Origin: an uncultured Allobosea sp.
GTDB lineage: Bacteria; Pseudomonadota; Alphaproteobacteria; Rhizobiales; Beijerinckiaceae
Assembly: GCF_945957345.1 (NCBI RefSeq)
Contig: NZ_CAMFKW010000011.1
Span: 51,195 to 115,194 of the forward strand
Direction: 5' to 3'
DNA: 64,000 bases
Shown here: in pieces, positions 1 to 9,468 of the stretch
Layout of the letters: each line of letters begins with the position of its first letter
How positions within the stretch are numbered: position 1 is the first letter of the stretch
Notes under the pieces: model-generated
Seen by the model: only the letters and a program-made list of their open reading frames with translations
Told to the model about the DNA's origin: nothing
Databases searched by the model: none
Made by a program: the position numbers and the translations under genes

Positions 1-702
1 GTCGCCCATGCCGCCCATGCCCAGAAGGTCGGTGCTCAGGGCCTGATGGTGATCCCGCGCGTCCTCTCGCGTGGCTCGGTCATCGCCGCCCAGAAGGCTC
101 ATTTCAAGGCGATTCTGACCGCTGCGCCGGGCCTGCCGGCGGTGATCTACAACAGCCCCTATTACGGCTTCGCCACCCGCGCCGACCTGTTCTTCGCGCT
201 GCGCGCCGAGCACCCGAACCTCATCGGCTTCAAGGAATTCGGCGGCGCTGACGACATGCGCTATGCGGCCGAGAACATCACCAGCCGCGATGACGACGTC
301 TCGCTGATGATCGGCATCGACACCACGGTGGTCCATGGCTACGTCAATTGCGGCGCGACCGGCGCGATCACCGGCATCGGCAACGTCCTGCCGAAGGAAG
401 TGCTGCATCTCTGCCAACTCTCGGTGGCTGCGGCCGCCGGCGATGCCACGGCCCGCCGCCAGGCGCAGGAACTTGAGCAGGCGCTGGCCGTGCTCTCCTC
501 CTTCGATGCGGGCCCGGACCTCGTCCTGTTCTTCAAGCACATGATGGTGCTGAAGGGCGACAAGGAATACACGCTGCACTTCAACGAGACCGATGCGCTG
601 AGCGACAGCCAGCGCGGCTATTGCGAAGCCCAGCTCAAGCTGTTCGACGCCTGGTATGCCGATTGGTCGAAGGCGAACGTCGCTCGCAAGCAGGCGGCCT
701 GA
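1..702 (+). CDS. DapA-family lyase/deaminase, 5' truncated by window (probable hydroxyproline pathway HypD)
   Basis: The reading frame is open from base 1, so the gene starts before the window; 233 residues are visible of the roughly 300 usual for the dihydrodipicolinate synthase family. The family hallmarks are seen: a Tyr in VIYNSPYYGF (visible residue 50) and the Schiff-base Lys in IGFKEFGG (visible residue 78). DapA-family members share a (beta/alpha)8 barrel and pyruvate or 2-oxo-acid imine chemistry. The next two genes are a D-amino-acid dehydrogenase and a proline racemase/hydroxyproline epimerase, which points to delta1-pyrroline-4-hydroxy-2-carboxylate deaminase (HypD of Sinorhizobium, LhpC of Pseudomonas). 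This enzyme converts that imine to 2-oxoglutarate semialdehyde in the cytoplasm. Family membership is firm; the precise substrate rests on context. Confidence 0.85.
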   Translation, partial: VAHAAHAQKVGAQGLMVIPRVLSRGSVIAAQKAHFKAILTAAPGLPAVIYNSPYYGFATRADLFFALRAEHPNLIGFKEFGGADDMRYAAENITSRDDDVSLMIGIDTTVVHGYVNCGATGAITGIGNVLPKEVLHLCQLSVAAAAGDATARRQAQELEQALAVLSSFDAGPDLVLFFKHMMVLKGDKEYTLHFNETDALSDSQRGYCEAQLKLFDAWYADWSKANVARKQAA

Positions 703-711
703 TCATGCGCC

Positions 712-741
712 CCGCGCGGCGGAAGCCCTTCCGTCGCGCGG
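712..741. terminator. Long GC-rich hairpin after the DapA-family gene
   Basis: Two 14-base arms, 712-725 and 728-741, are complementary except for one G/T wobble, with almost no loop. The hairpin starts 9 bases after the stop of the DapA-family gene and lies before the FAD dehydrogenase. No T run follows, so it may be a non-canonical terminator, an mRNA 3'-end stabiliser or a small intergenic palindrome. Confidence 0.45.
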
Positions 742-811
742 TGGCTGACTCCATGCTGATATCCTGGGCCGATTGCCGGTCCGGAGCAGAACCGCAGCAC
801 ATATTTGCGAA

Positions 812-2065
812 ATGCACCCGCTGATGGCCCCTCCCGATGTCATCGTCATAGGTGCCGGCGTGGTCGGCCTCTCCGCTGCGATTGCGGCGCAGGGGCGTGG
901 CCTGTCGGTCACCGTGCTGGACAGGACCGGACCGGCAGCGGGTGCCTCCGCCGGGAATGCCGGCGCTTTCGCATTCACGGACATCCTGCCGCTCGCCTCG
1001 CCGGGCATCCTGCGCAAGGCCCCGAAATGGCTCCTCGATCCGCTCGGGCCGCTCTCGGTGCCGCCGGCCTATGCGCTCAAGATCGCGCCCTGGATGTTCC
1101 GCTTCTGGCGCGCCTGCTCGCCCGCCCGCGTCGCCCATTCCACGGCCGCGCAGACCGCGCTGATGGACCTGTCCAAGGCGGAGCTGGAGCCCTTCCTGCA
1201 CGAAACCGGCACCTTCGCGATGCTGCGCAAGGACGGCAATCTCCAGGTCTATGAGAGCAAGGCCGAGCTGGAGGCCTCCCTGCCCGGCTGGCAGGCTCGC
1301 GAGGAGCACGGCATCACATTCCGGCATCTCGACGCCGCCGGCATGGCCGAAATCCAGCCCGGCCTCGCATCGCGCTTCACCCATGGCACCTTCACTCCCG
1401 GCTGGTACTCGATCGCCAACCCGCAGGGCTATACGATCACGTTGGCCGATCATTTTCGCGCCCGCGGCGGCACGATCGAGCGGCTGGAGGTCGAAAGTCT
1501 CGAGCCACGCGACGGCGGTGTCACGATCCATGCGCGCGGCGGGCAGACGCGGCAGGCGGCGCAGATCGTGCTCGCCGCCGGCGCCTTCTCCCATCGCATC
1601 GCTCGCAGCCTCGGCGAGCACATCCCGCTCGAAACCGAGCGCGGCTACAACACCACGCTGCCGCCCGATGCGTTCGACTTGAGGACGCAGGTCACTTTCG
1701 GCGGCCACGGCTTCGTCATCAGCCGCCTGTCGATCGGCATCCGCGTCGGCGGCGCCGTCGAGCTGGGCGGGCTCGACCTGCCCCCGAACTTCCGTCGCTC
1801 GGAGGCGATGCTGGCCAAGGCCCGCGCCTTCCTGCCCGGCCTCAAGCCCGATGACGGCGTGCAGTGGATGGGCTTCCGCCCCTCCCTGCCAGACAGCCTG
1901 CCGGCAATTGGACGGGCACGGGCAACCCCGCGCGTGGTCTACGCCTTCGGCCATGGCCATCTCGGCCTGACGCAATCGGCCGGCACCGCCCGGCTGGTCG
2001 CCGATCTCTTGACGGATCGGCCCCCAGTCATCGACATCGCTTCCTTCTCACCGCAGCGCTTCTGA
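812..2065 (+). CDS. FAD-dependent D-amino-acid dehydrogenase (probable D-hydroxyproline dehydrogenase, HypO-like)
   Basis: A 417-residue DadA/DAO-family flavoprotein. The N-terminal dinucleotide-binding loop VIVIGAGVVGLSAA is followed by an acidic residue after the second strand (VTVLD), as expected for FAD binding. A C-terminal GHGHLGLTQSAGTA segment is typical of the DAO fold. The frame is open back to a TTG at 773, but the FAD motif begins only about 7 residues after the ATG at 812 (another ATG is at 824), so 812 is preferred; no clear ribosome site decides it. Lying between a DapA-family deaminase and a hydroxyproline epimerase, it most likely oxidises cis-4-hydroxy-D-proline to the pyrroline carboxylate. 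Substrate is inferred from neighbours. Confidence 0.85.
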   Translation: MHPLMAPPDVIVIGAGVVGLSAAIAAQGRGLSVTVLDRTGPAAGASAGNAGAFAFTDILPLASPGILRKAPKWLLDPLGPLSVPPAYALKIAPWMFRFWRACSPARVAHSTAAQTALMDLSKAELEPFLHETGTFAMLRKDGNLQVYESKAELEASLPGWQAREEHGITFRHLDAAGMAEIQPGLASRFTHGTFTPGWYSIANPQGYTITLADHFRARGGTIERLEVESLEPRDGGVTIHARGGQTRQAAQIVLAAGAFSHRIARSLGEHIPLETERGYNTTLPPDAFDLRTQVTFGGHGFVISRLSIGIRVGGAVELGGLDLPPNFRRSEAMLAKARAFLPGLKPDDGVQWMGFRPSLPDSLPAIGRARATPRVVYAFGHGHLGLTQSAGTARLVADLLTDRPPVIDIASFSPQRF

Positions 2066-2075
2066 GAGTCGGACC

Positions 2076-3077
2076 ATGGCCAGCCACACCTTCTCCTGCA
2101 TCGATGGCCACACCTGCGGCAATCCGGTGCGCCTCGTTTCCGGCGGCGGTCCTCGGCTGGAAGGCGCCAACATGCTGGAGAAGCGCGCGCATTTCCTCCG
2201 CGAGTTCGACTGGATCCGCACCGGCCTGATGTTCGAGCCGCGCGGCCACGACATGATGTCGGGCTCGATCCTCTACCCGCCGACTCGTCCCGATTGCGAC
2301 GTCGCCGTGCTGTTCATCGAAACCTCGGGCTGCCTGCCGATGTGCGGCCACGGCACGATCGGCACGATCACCATGGGCATCGAGAACGGGCTGATCACCC
2401 CGCGCGAACCGGGCAAGCTCTCGATCGACGCGCCGGCCGGCAAGGTCGATATCAGCTATCGCCAGGAGGGCCGCTTCGTCGAGGAGGTCCGCCTGACCAA
2501 TGTGCCTGGCTTCCTCTATGCCGAGGGCCTGACGGCCGAGGTCGAGGGTCTCGGCGAGATCGTCGTCGATGTCGCCTATGGCGGCAATTTCTACGCGATC
2601 GTCGAGCCGCAGAAGAACTTCCGGGACATGGCCGACCATACCGCCGGCGAATTGATCGGCTGGTCGCCGAAGCTGCGCTCCGCGCTGAACAAGAAATACG
2701 ACTTCGTCCATCCCGAGCACCCCGAGATCCAGGGTCTCAGCCATATCCAGTGGACCGGCAAGGCGACGAAGCCGGAGGCCCATGCCCGCAACGCCGTGTT
2801 CTACGGCGACAAGGCGATCGACCGCTCGCCCTGCGGCACCGGCACCTCCGCTCGCATGGCCCAGCTCGCCGCCAAGGGGAAGCTCGCGGTCGGCGACGAG
2901 TTCGTGCATGAATCGATCATCGGCTCGCTGTTCAAGGGCCGCGTCGAGGCCGCAGCAACCGTGGCGAACCGCCCGGCGATCATCCCCTCCATCGCCGGCT
3001 GGGCCCGGATGACCGGCTACAACACCATCTTCATCGACGACCGCGACCCCTTCGCCCACGGCTTCGTCGTCACCTGA
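2076..3077 (+). CDS. hypRE: 4-hydroxyproline 2-epimerase / proline racemase family
   Basis: 333 residues, full length for the proline racemase family. Both catalytic cysteines are present: Cys90 in PMCGHGT and Cys253 in SPCGTGTS. Having Cys at both positions fits a racemase/epimerase; trans-3-hydroxy-L-proline dehydratases carry Thr at the second site. The enzyme would interconvert trans-4-hydroxy-L-proline and cis-4-hydroxy-D-proline in the cytoplasm, feeding the D-hydroxyproline dehydrogenase encoded 10 nt upstream. The ATG at 2076 has a GAGAG ribosome site 7 bases upstream. Proline racemase is the main alternative, but the deaminase and dehydrogenase neighbours favour the hydroxyproline pathway. 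Confidence 0.88.
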   Translation: MASHTFSCIDGHTCGNPVRLVSGGGPRLEGANMLEKRAHFLREFDWIRTGLMFEPRGHDMMSGSILYPPTRPDCDVAVLFIETSGCLPMCGHGTIGTITMGIENGLITPREPGKLSIDAPAGKVDISYRQEGRFVEEVRLTNVPGFLYAEGLTAEVEGLGEIVVDVAYGGNFYAIVEPQKNFRDMADHTAGELIGWSPKLRSALNKKYDFVHPEHPEIQGLSHIQWTGKATKPEAHARNAVFYGDKAIDRSPCGTGTSARMAQLAAKGKLAVGDEFVHESIIGSLFKGRVEAAATVANRPAIIPSIAGWARMTGYNTIFIDDRDPFAHGFVVT

Positions 3078-3093
3078 GGCGGCGAGCCAAGCG

Positions 3094-3840
3094 TCAATCC
3101 CCGAGCGGCGCGCCCGATCCGCGGCGGATCAGGAAGATCACTGCGCCGGCGCTCATCAAGGCAAGGCAGAACCAGGTCAGCGCATAGACCAGATGCGTGT
3201 TGCGGAAGCTGACCTGGGTCATCCCGCCTTGCGGCAACGGCCCGGGCTCGGTAGCCGTATCAGCATCGACGAAATAGGGCGCGACCTCCCCCAATCCACG
3301 CGCTGAGGCAATCGCGGCGGTGTCGCGCGAGTACCAGCGGCCGGCTACGGGATCGTTGCTGCGCAGGAAGCCGCCGCCGGACTCGCTCAAGCGCAGCAGT
3401 CCGACCACCTGCGTATTCGCCGCCCCTGTCGCTCGCCGTTCGTCCGCCCCGCGCCGGCCCTCCGGCACGAAACCGCGATTGACCAGAACGGTGAAACCGG
3501 CATCGCTGCGGAATGGCGCCATGACCCAGAAACCGGGCCCGCGCTCGGTGACGGCCAGGGTCAGCGTCGCCGGCACATCGAGGTAGCGGCCCCGAAAGGC
3601 GACGCGACGGTATTCGTCGGTGGCTACCCCAATACCGCTCCACGCATCCGGCCCCGGCGCCGCGACGGGCTCAGCATGGATGCGTGCCTCGACGCGGGCG
3701 ATCAGGTCGAGCTTCCAGCTCCGCCGCTCGATCTGCCAGATACCGAGCCCTGCGAAGACCAGCGTGAAGAGACAAAGTGCGACGACAAAAAAGAACCGGG
3801 CAAAGCCGCCGCCTTTGCGCGCGCCCGCATCGACCGGCAT
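3094..3840 (-). CDS. SURF1-family cytochrome oxidase biogenesis protein
   Basis: 248 residues. The family pattern is clear: an N-terminal membrane helix (about residues 14-36) running into GIWQIERRSWK, a periplasmic domain of about 170 residues (with VLVNRGFVP), and a C-terminal helix beginning RNTHLVYALTWF. SURF1 proteins assist insertion of haem into haem-copper oxidase subunit I. It is the last gene of the cyo operon, starting 10 nt after cyoD stops, so it probably serves the bo3-type oxidase encoded here. It converges with the epimerase gene, leaving only 16 nt between them and no visible terminator. Confidence 0.92.
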   Translation of the reverse strand: MPVDAGARKGGGFARFFFVVALCLFTLVFAGLGIWQIERRSWKLDLIARVEARIHAEPVAAPGPDAWSGIGVATDEYRRVAFRGRYLDVPATLTLAVTERGPGFWVMAPFRSDAGFTVLVNRGFVPEGRRGADERRATGAANTQVVGLLRLSESGGGFLRSNDPVAGRWYSRDTAAIASARGLGEVAPYFVDADTATEPGPLPQGGMTQVSFRNTHLVYALTWFCLALMSAGAVIFLIRRGSGAPLGD

Positions 3841-3850
3841 CGCCCTGGCC

Positions 3851-4210
3851 TTACATCCGATGCATGTCCGGCATCATGTTCGTGTTGAGATGGTACATCA
3901 CCCAGAGCGAGCCGGAGAGCACGATCACCACGATCACGATGGTGAAGATCAGGCCCATCATGTTCCAGCCGCCTTCCGAGCGGCCGTTCATGTGCAGGAA
4001 ATAGACCATGTGGACGACGATCTGCACGGCGGCGAAGCCCATAATCACGATCGCCGTCAGCGTCGCGTTCCCCAGCACGTCGTTCATGACGAGCCAGAAC
4101 GGGATCGCGGTCAGGACGACCGAAAGCAGGAAGCCGGTGACGTAGCCGCGCAGGCTGCCATGCGGCGCATGATCGTCGTGAATGTCGGCGTGGTCGTTGG
4201 GACCGCTCAT
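3851..4210 (-). CDS. cyoD: Cytochrome o ubiquinol oxidase subunit IV
   Basis: 119 residues starting at ATG 4210, which overlaps the cyoC stop codon by 4 nt (ATGA). The open frame extends further upstream but only in cyoC's shadow. After a His/Asp-rich polar start ([15 protein letters not shown]) come three hydrophobic segments, with the subunit IV signature [10 protein letters not shown] in the middle. CyoD is a small membrane subunit of the haem-copper quinol oxidase that helps assemble the CuB site. Its position after cyoC and the length fit the family well. Confidence 0.95.
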   Translation of the reverse strand: MSGPNDHADIHDDHAPHGSLRGYVTGFLLSVVLTAIPFWLVMNDVLGNATLTAIVIMGFAAVQIVVHMVYFLHMNGRSEGGWNMMGLIFTIVIVVIVLSGSLWVMYHLNTNMMPDMHRM

Positions 4211-4839
4211 TTCAGCACGCCCATCAGGTAGACGAAGGTGAAGACGCCGATCCAGACGACGTCGAGGAAGTGCCAGAACATCGAGAGACACAGGAGGCGC
4301 CGGCGATTGGCCTCGATCAGCCCGCGCCTGGAGACCTGCACCATCAGCACGGTCAGCCAGATCAGGCCGAAGGTGACGTGTAGACCATGCGTGCCGACCA
4401 GCGTGAAGAAGGAGGACAGGAAGGCGCTGCGCATCGGCGTCGCGCCCTCGTGGATGAGATGCGCAAACTCGTAGAGCTCGATCCCGAGGAAGGCGAGGCC
4501 GAACAGCGCGGTGACGGCGAGCCAGGCCTGCATGGCCGCCTGCCGGCCCTTGTCCATCGCCAGCATGGCGAAGCCATAGGTGATCGAGGAGAACAGCAGC
4601 ATGGCCGTGTTGACCGCGACCAGCTTGAGGTCGAACAGGTCCGCGCCCGACGGCCCGGCGGCATAGTTGCGCCCGAGCACGCCATAGGTCGCGAAGAGGA
4701 CTGCAAAGACCAGGCAGTCGCTCATCAGGTAGAGCCAGAAGCCGAGCATGGTCGAGCCGCCGGAATGGGCGTGCTCGTCCTCGGTCACATAAAAGGCCGG
4801 GACGCCCGCGGCCTGCGCCTGTGCTTTCGCTTTGGCCAT
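4207..4839 (-). CDS. cyoC: Cytochrome o ubiquinol oxidase subunit III
   Basis: A 210-residue membrane protein with five hydrophobic segments. It carries [14 protein letters not shown] near the N-terminus and the subunit III motif [10 protein letters not shown], then [17 protein letters not shown]. It belongs to the cytochrome c/quinol oxidase subunit III family and forms part of the bo3 quinol oxidase in the inner membrane. The ATG at 4839 sits 5 nt after a GAGGGG ribosome site; a GTG immediately upstream (4842) is possible but too close to that site. The gene starts 9 nt after the cyoB stop and overlaps cyoD by 4 nt. Confidence 0.95.
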   Translation of the reverse strand: MAKAKAQAQAAGVPAFYVTEDEHAHSGGSTMLGFWLYLMSDCLVFAVLFATYGVLGRNYAAGPSGADLFDLKLVAVNTAMLLFSSITYGFAMLAMDKGRQAAMQAWLAVTALFGLAFLGIELYEFAHLIHEGATPMRSAFLSSFFTLVGTHGLHVTFGLIWLTVLMVQVSRRGLIEANRRRLLCLSMFWHFLDVVWIGVFTFVYLMGVLK

Positions 4840-4848
4840 CACCGCCCC

Positions 4849-6849
4849 TCAGGCCCTGCCGAGCAATTGGCTGCGCGAATCCTCTTCGCGCAGGACTGCT
4901 TCCGCCGGAATGTGGAAATCCCGGTCGTAGTTGAAGCTATGGATGACCACTGTCGCGATCACACCGACGAAGCTCAGCGCCGCCAGCCACCAGATGTACC
5001 AGATCAGGGCGAAACCGCCGACCGTCGCAAGCGCCGCGATGATCACGCCGGCCCCCGTGTTCCGGGGCATATGGATCGGCTTGAAGCCGCCGAGCGGGCG
5101 CCGGTAGCCGCGCTTTTTCATGTCGGCCCAGGCGTCGAGGTCATGCACGATCGGCGTGAACGCGAAATTATAGGCCGGCGGCGGCGAGGAGGTCGACCAT
5201 TCCAGCGTACGCCCGTCCCACGGATCGCCGGTCGTGTCGCGGAGCTGCTCGCGCCTGACGATGCTGACGGCGATCTGGATGATGAAGCAGAGGATGCCAA
5301 GCGCGATCAGCACGGCGCCGATCGCCGCGATCACGAACCAGATCTGCAGCGACGGGTCCTCGAAGCGGCTCAAGCGCCGCGTCACGCCCATCAGGCCGAG
5401 CACATAGAGCGGCATGAAGGCGACGTAGAAGCCGATCACCCAGAACCAGAACGAGAGCAGGCCCCAGAACCGGTCGAGCTTGAAGCCGAAGGCCTTCGGG
5501 AACCAGTAGGCGATGCCGGCGAAGACGCCGAAGACCACGCCGCCGATGATGACGTTGTGGAAATGGGCGATCAGGAACAGGCTGTTATGCAGCACGAAAT
5601 CGGCCGGCGGCACCGCCAGCATCACGCCGGTCATGCCGCCGATGACGAAGGTCAGCATGAACGCCACGAGCCACATCATCGGCAGCTCGAAGCGGATGCG
5701 GCCGCGATACATCGTGAACAGCCAGTTGAAGATCTTCGCGCCCGTCGGGATCGAGATGATCATCGTCGTGATGCCGAAGAACGAGTTCACGCTGGCGCCA
5801 GAGCCCATCGTGAAGAAGTGGTGCAGCCAGACCAGGTAGGACAGGATGGTGATGACCACCGTCGCATAGACCATTGAGGCATAGCCGAAGAGGCGCTTGC
5901 CGCAGAAGGTCGAGGCCACCTCGGAATAGACCCCGAAGATTGGCAGGATCAGGATGTAGACTTCCGGGTGGCCCCAGATCCAGATCAGGTTCACGTACAT
6001 CATCGGATTGCCGCCGAGATCGTTCGTGAAGAAATTGGTGCCGACATAGCGGTCGAGCGTCAAAAGCGCGAGCGTCGCCGCCAGGATTGGGAAGGTTGCG
6101 ACGATCAGCACGTTGGTGCACAGCGCGGTCCAGGTGAAGACCGGCATCCGCATCATCTCCATGCCCGGCGCCCGCATCTTCACGATGGTCGCGATCAGGT
6201 TGACGCCCGATAATGTCGTGCCCACGCCTGCGATCTGGAGCGCCCATAGGTAATAGTCCATGCCCACACCGGGCGAGTAGGCAGCCCCTGAGAGCGGCGG
6301 ATAGGCGAGCCAGCCGACCTTGGCGAATTCGCCGATGAACAGCGACATCATCACCAGAACGGCGCCGCTCACCGTCATCCAGAACGAGAAATTGTTGAGG
6401 AAGGGGAAGGAGACGTCGCGGGCGCCGATCTGCAGCGGCACGACATAGTTCATCAGGCCAGTGACGAAGGGCATCGCCACGAAGAAGATCATGATCACGC
6501 CGTGGGCTGTGAAGATCTGGTCGTAATGGTGCGGTGGCAGGTAGCCTTCGTTGCCGGCAAAGGCGATCGCCTGTTGGCCGCGCATCATCAGCGCGTCGGC
6601 GAAACCGCGCAGCAGCATGATGACGCCGAGGATCATGTACATGATCCCGATCTTCTTGTGGTCCACGCTGGTGAACCACTCGTGCCAGAGATAGCCCCAG
6701 AGCTTGTAGCGGGTGACCAGCGCGATGAGCGCGAGGCCGCCGAGCGCGACCGCCGCGAAAGTGCCGATCAGGATCGGCTCGTGATAGGGGATCGCCTCGA
6801 GGGTGAAGCGCCCGAAGATCAGCTTCCACCAGTCGGGATAGGAGGTCAT
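4849..6849 (-). CDS. cyoB: Cytochrome o ubiquinol oxidase subunit I
   Basis: 666 residues, normal for CyoB, with many membrane helices. The redox-centre ligands are visible in order: the low-spin haem His in [10 protein letters not shown], the CuB His and cross-linked Tyr in [12 protein letters not shown], the paired CuB His in WLHHFFTMG, and the haem His residues in [12 protein letters not shown]. The protein oxidises ubiquinol, reduces oxygen to water and pumps protons. It sits between cyoA (12 nt gap) and cyoC in the canonical cyoABCD order. All key residues are intact, so an active oxidase is expected. Confidence 0.97.
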   Translation of the reverse strand: MTSYPDWWKLIFGRFTLEAIPYHEPILIGTFAAVALGGLALIALVTRYKLWGYLWHEWFTSVDHKKIGIMYMILGVIMLLRGFADALMMRGQQAIAFAGNEGYLPPHHYDQIFTAHGVIMIFFVAMPFVTGLMNYVVPLQIGARDVSFPFLNNFSFWMTVSGAVLVMMSLFIGEFAKVGWLAYPPLSGAAYSPGVGMDYYLWALQIAGVGTTLSGVNLIATIVKMRAPGMEMMRMPVFTWTALCTNVLIVATFPILAATLALLTLDRYVGTNFFTNDLGGNPMMYVNLIWIWGHPEVYILILPIFGVYSEVASTFCGKRLFGYASMVYATVVITILSYLVWLHHFFTMGSGASVNSFFGITTMIISIPTGAKIFNWLFTMYRGRIRFELPMMWLVAFMLTFVIGGMTGVMLAVPPADFVLHNSLFLIAHFHNVIIGGVVFGVFAGIAYWFPKAFGFKLDRFWGLLSFWFWVIGFYVAFMPLYVLGLMGVTRRLSRFEDPSLQIWFVIAAIGAVLIALGILCFIIQIAVSIVRREQLRDTTGDPWDGRTLEWSTSSPPPAYNFAFTPIVHDLDAWADMKKRGYRRPLGGFKPIHMPRNTGAGVIIAALATVGGFALIWYIWWLAALSFVGVIATVVIHSFNYDRDFHIPAEAVLREEDSRSQLLGRA

Positions 6850-6861
6850 CGCTCACTCGCC

Positions 6862-7965
6862 TCAGTTGGCGACCCGGGCGGAGACGCCCGCGGTGCCGTA
6901 GACGTCGGTCGGCGTGCAGATCGCCGTCACGAAGGGGCGCGGCGGCATCGGCTGCCCGCCCCGGCGCACGCTCTTGTCGTATTCGAGCTGCGCGACGATA
7001 TGGATGCCCTCCTTGCCGCCCCCGCCCTTGGCATCCAGCGCCATCATGTCGCGCGTGCACATCTTGGCGCGGTCGACGCACATGTTGAGCACGGCGCTGA
7101 AGAGATCGGACGGGATGTCGCGGAAATAGCGGACCGCCTCGCGCTCGCTCGGCTTCTCCAGCACGAGATATTCCTCGCGCCCGAGCGTGCTGCCGTTGCG
7201 GATCGCGCCCTGCACCCAATCGCCGAAAGCCTTGTCATCGACGCCGCGGAAGCGGAAACGCATCTCGGAGAAGCCGGCGCCGCTGTAATTGGCGGAGAAG
7301 CCCTCGAACTCGCCGGCATGGTTGATCACGGCGTTGAGCTTCGCCTGCATGCCCGGCATCGCGTAGATCTGGCCGGCGAGCGCCGGGATGAAGAGCGAAT
7401 TCATCACCGAGGACGAGGTGATGCGGAATTCGATCGGCTGGTCGACCGGCGCGACGACTTCGTTCAGCGAGGCGATGCCCTGCGCCGGATAGAGGAACAG
7501 CCATTTCCAGTCGAGCGCGACGACCTGGATGACGAGCGGCTCCTTGCGGACGCCGTTGCCGCCAGCCTTCGCCTCGACCACCGGCTTGCCGGCGGCGATA
7601 CGGTTGAGCGGGCGATAGGGGTCGAGCAGATGCGTGCCCATCCAGGTCATGGCACCGATCACGACGATGATGAGCAGCGGCACCGACCAGATCACCACCT
7701 CCAGCGGCAGCGAATGGTTCCAGTCCGGATCGTAGCTGGCCTTGGCCGAGGCCCGGTAGCGCCAGGCGAAGAAGATCGTCAGCGCCATCACCGGCACGAT
7801 GATCAGCAGCATCAGCCCGGTGGAGGCGAGCAGCAGGTTGCGTTGCTGCAGCGCAACATCGCCGGATGGACCCAACAGCACCATCTGACAGCCGCCGAGC
7901 AGCGCGAAGAGCGGCAGAACCGCTAAAAAACGAAAGATCCGCAAGAGACTCGAGACCTCCCTCAT
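6862..7965 (-). CDS. cyoA: Cytochrome o ubiquinol oxidase subunit II (lipoprotein)
   Basis: 367 residues from ATG 7965. The frame is open for another 62 codons upstream, but this start puts a lipoprotein signal peptide at the N-terminus with the lipobox LLGGC about residues 22-26. Two further hydrophobic segments follow, then a cupredoxin-like periplasmic domain with SSSVMNSLFIPALAGQIYAMP. As in other quinol oxidases, the CuA ligands are absent. It is the first gene of the cyo operon. Its promoter should lie in the 162-nt divergent region shared with the MFS gene. Confidence 0.94.
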   Translation of the reverse strand: MREVSSLLRIFRFLAVLPLFALLGGCQMVLLGPSGDVALQQRNLLLASTGLMLLIIVPVMALTIFFAWRYRASAKASYDPDWNHSLPLEVVIWSVPLLIIVVIGAMTWMGTHLLDPYRPLNRIAAGKPVVEAKAGGNGVRKEPLVIQVVALDWKWLFLYPAQGIASLNEVVAPVDQPIEFRITSSSVMNSLFIPALAGQIYAMPGMQAKLNAVINHAGEFEGFSANYSGAGFSEMRFRFRGVDDKAFGDWVQGAIRNGSTLGREEYLVLEKPSEREAVRYFRDIPSDLFSAVLNMCVDRAKMCTRDMMALDAKGGGGKEGIHIVAQLEYDKSVRRGGQPMPPRPFVTAICTPTDVYGTAGVSARVAN

Positions 7966-8127
7966 CCGGGACTGCCGTTCTCTATTCCCATTCTTTCGCA
8001 CCGCACATAAGACAATCTGTCTCATTGCGATGGTTTGACGGGTGGCTTCTATCCACCGTATCCATTTGTATGAGGTGCGGGCAAGCCCGGTTCTGCCGAG
8101 CTGCCTCCCAACGAGGAATTCGCGGTC
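7966..8127. promoter_or_regulatory. Divergent control region between cyoA and the MFS gene, with a 13-bp inverted repeat
   Basis: This 162-nt gap separates cyoA (-) and the MFS transporter (+), so it must hold both promoters. A perfect inverted repeat AGACA-ATC-TGTCT lies at 8010-8022 and could be an operator. GAGGA at 8112-8116 is the likely ribosome site for the MFS gene. I could not assign convincing -35/-10 boxes. Confidence 0.35.
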
Positions 8128-9453
8128 ATGAGCGCTGACGCGGCGAGCCATTCATCGAGACATCCGGCGGACGAGCACGGCCGCGACCATGTGTCCCCGG
8201 CCGATATCGCGCTCGGCGTCATCATCGGCCGGACCTCGGAATATTTCGACTTCTTCGTCTTCGGCCTGGGCTGCGTCCTGGTCTTCCCCGAGCTGGTCTT
8301 CCCCTTCGCCGACCGGCTCACCGGGACGCTCTATTCGTTCGGCATCTTCGCACTGGCCTTCATCACCCGGCCGATCGGCTCGGTGCTGTTCTTCGCCATC
8401 GACCGCCAGTATGGCCGCGCGACCAAGCTCACCGCCGCGCTCTTCCTGCTCGGCGGCTCGACAGCGGGCGTCGCCTTCCTGCCGGGCTATGCGACGCTCG
8501 GCATCTGGTCGATCGTCATCCTCGCCGGCTTCCGCCTGCTGCAGGGCATCGCGCTCGGCGGCGCCTGGGACGGCCTGTCCTCTCTGCTCGCCCTCAATGC
8601 CCCGCCGAACCGCCGCGGCTGGTATGCGATGCTGCCGCAGCTCGGCGCGCCGTTCGGCTTCATCCTCGCGGCCGGGCTCTTCGCCTATTTCGAGGGCGCG
8701 CTCTCGAAGCGCGATTTTCTCGACTGGGGCTGGCGCTATCCGTTCTTCGTGGCGCTCACCATCAATGTCGTCGCGCTCTTCGCCCGCCTGCGCATGGTCG
8801 CGACCCAGGAATTCGCCCAGTTGATGGAGACCCGAGAATTGATGCCGGTCTCGATCTTCGAGCTGATCCGCGTCCATGGCCGCACGCTCGTGCTCGGCGC
8901 CTTCGTGCCATTGGCGAGCTTCGCGCTCTTCCACCTCGTCACCATCTTCCCGGTCAGCTGGATCAATCTCTTCACCGACCGCTCGGTCTCCGAGTTCCTG
9001 CTGGTTCAGGGCGCGGGCGGGGTGGTCGGCGCGGGCGCGATCGTCACCTCCGGCCTGATCGCCGACCAGATCGGCCGCCGCAACACGCTGCTGCTCTCGG
9101 GCGCGATGATCGCGCTGTTCAGCCTCTCGAGCATCGTCGCGCCGCTGCTCTTCGGCGATAGCCTCGCCGGCCAGACGATCTACGTCATCATCGGCTTCGG
9201 CCTGCTCGGCCTCGCCTATGGCCAGGCCGCCGGTGCCGTCGCCTCCAGCTTCAAGCCGCAATACCGCTATACCGGCGCGGCCCTGACCTCGGACTTCGCC
9301 TGGCTGATCGGCGCCGGCTTCGCCCCGCTGGTGGCGCTGACGCTGTCGAGCACTTTCGGCCTCGCCTGGGTCGGGCTCTACCTGCTCTCCGGTGCACTCT
9401 GCACGCTGGCGGCCTTGTGGATCGATCGGCGATTGGAAGCGCGCTACGAATAG
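8128..9453 (+). CDS. MFS transporter, metabolite:H+ symporter-like
   Basis: 441 residues with about 12 hydrophobic segments, typical of the major facilitator superfamily. Around residues 28-45 the segment IGRTSEYFDFFVFG resembles the first helix of the metabolite:H+ symporter branch (ShiA/ProP-like), and RLLQGIALGGAWDG matches the helix 4 region of that branch. ADQIGRRNT is the second-half loop motif. It would import a small organic acid or osmolyte with protons; the substrate cannot be read from sequence. It is divergent from cyoA and converges with the crotonase gene 15 nt downstream. The ATG at 8128 is preceded by GAGGA. Confidence 0.85.
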   Translation: MSADAASHSSRHPADEHGRDHVSPADIALGVIIGRTSEYFDFFVFGLGCVLVFPELVFPFADRLTGTLYSFGIFALAFITRPIGSVLFFAIDRQYGRATKLTAALFLLGGSTAGVAFLPGYATLGIWSIVILAGFRLLQGIALGGAWDGLSSLLALNAPPNRRGWYAMLPQLGAPFGFILAAGLFAYFEGALSKRDFLDWGWRYPFFVALTINVVALFARLRMVATQEFAQLMETRELMPVSIFELIRVHGRTLVLGAFVPLASFALFHLVTIFPVSWINLFTDRSVSEFLLVQGAGGVVGAGAIVTSGLIADQIGRRNTLLLSGAMIALFSLSSIVAPLLFGDSLAGQTIYVIIGFGLLGLAYGQAAGAVASSFKPQYRYTGAALTSDFAWLIGAGFAPLVALTLSSTFGLAWVGLYLLSGALCTLAALWIDRRLEARYE

Positions 9454-9468
9454 CGCGCCCCGCCCGCC

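Noticed and set aside
635..1975. 446-codon minus-strand open frame opposite the FAD dehydrogenase
   Set aside because: No domain, charged low-complexity composition, and opposite a gene with a clear FAD motif.
4387..5877. Long plus-strand open frame (496 codons) across cyoC/cyoB
   Set aside because: It is antisense to clear cyo genes; its translation is rich in Arg, His, Asp and Glu with no domain, as expected for a GC-rich shadow frame.
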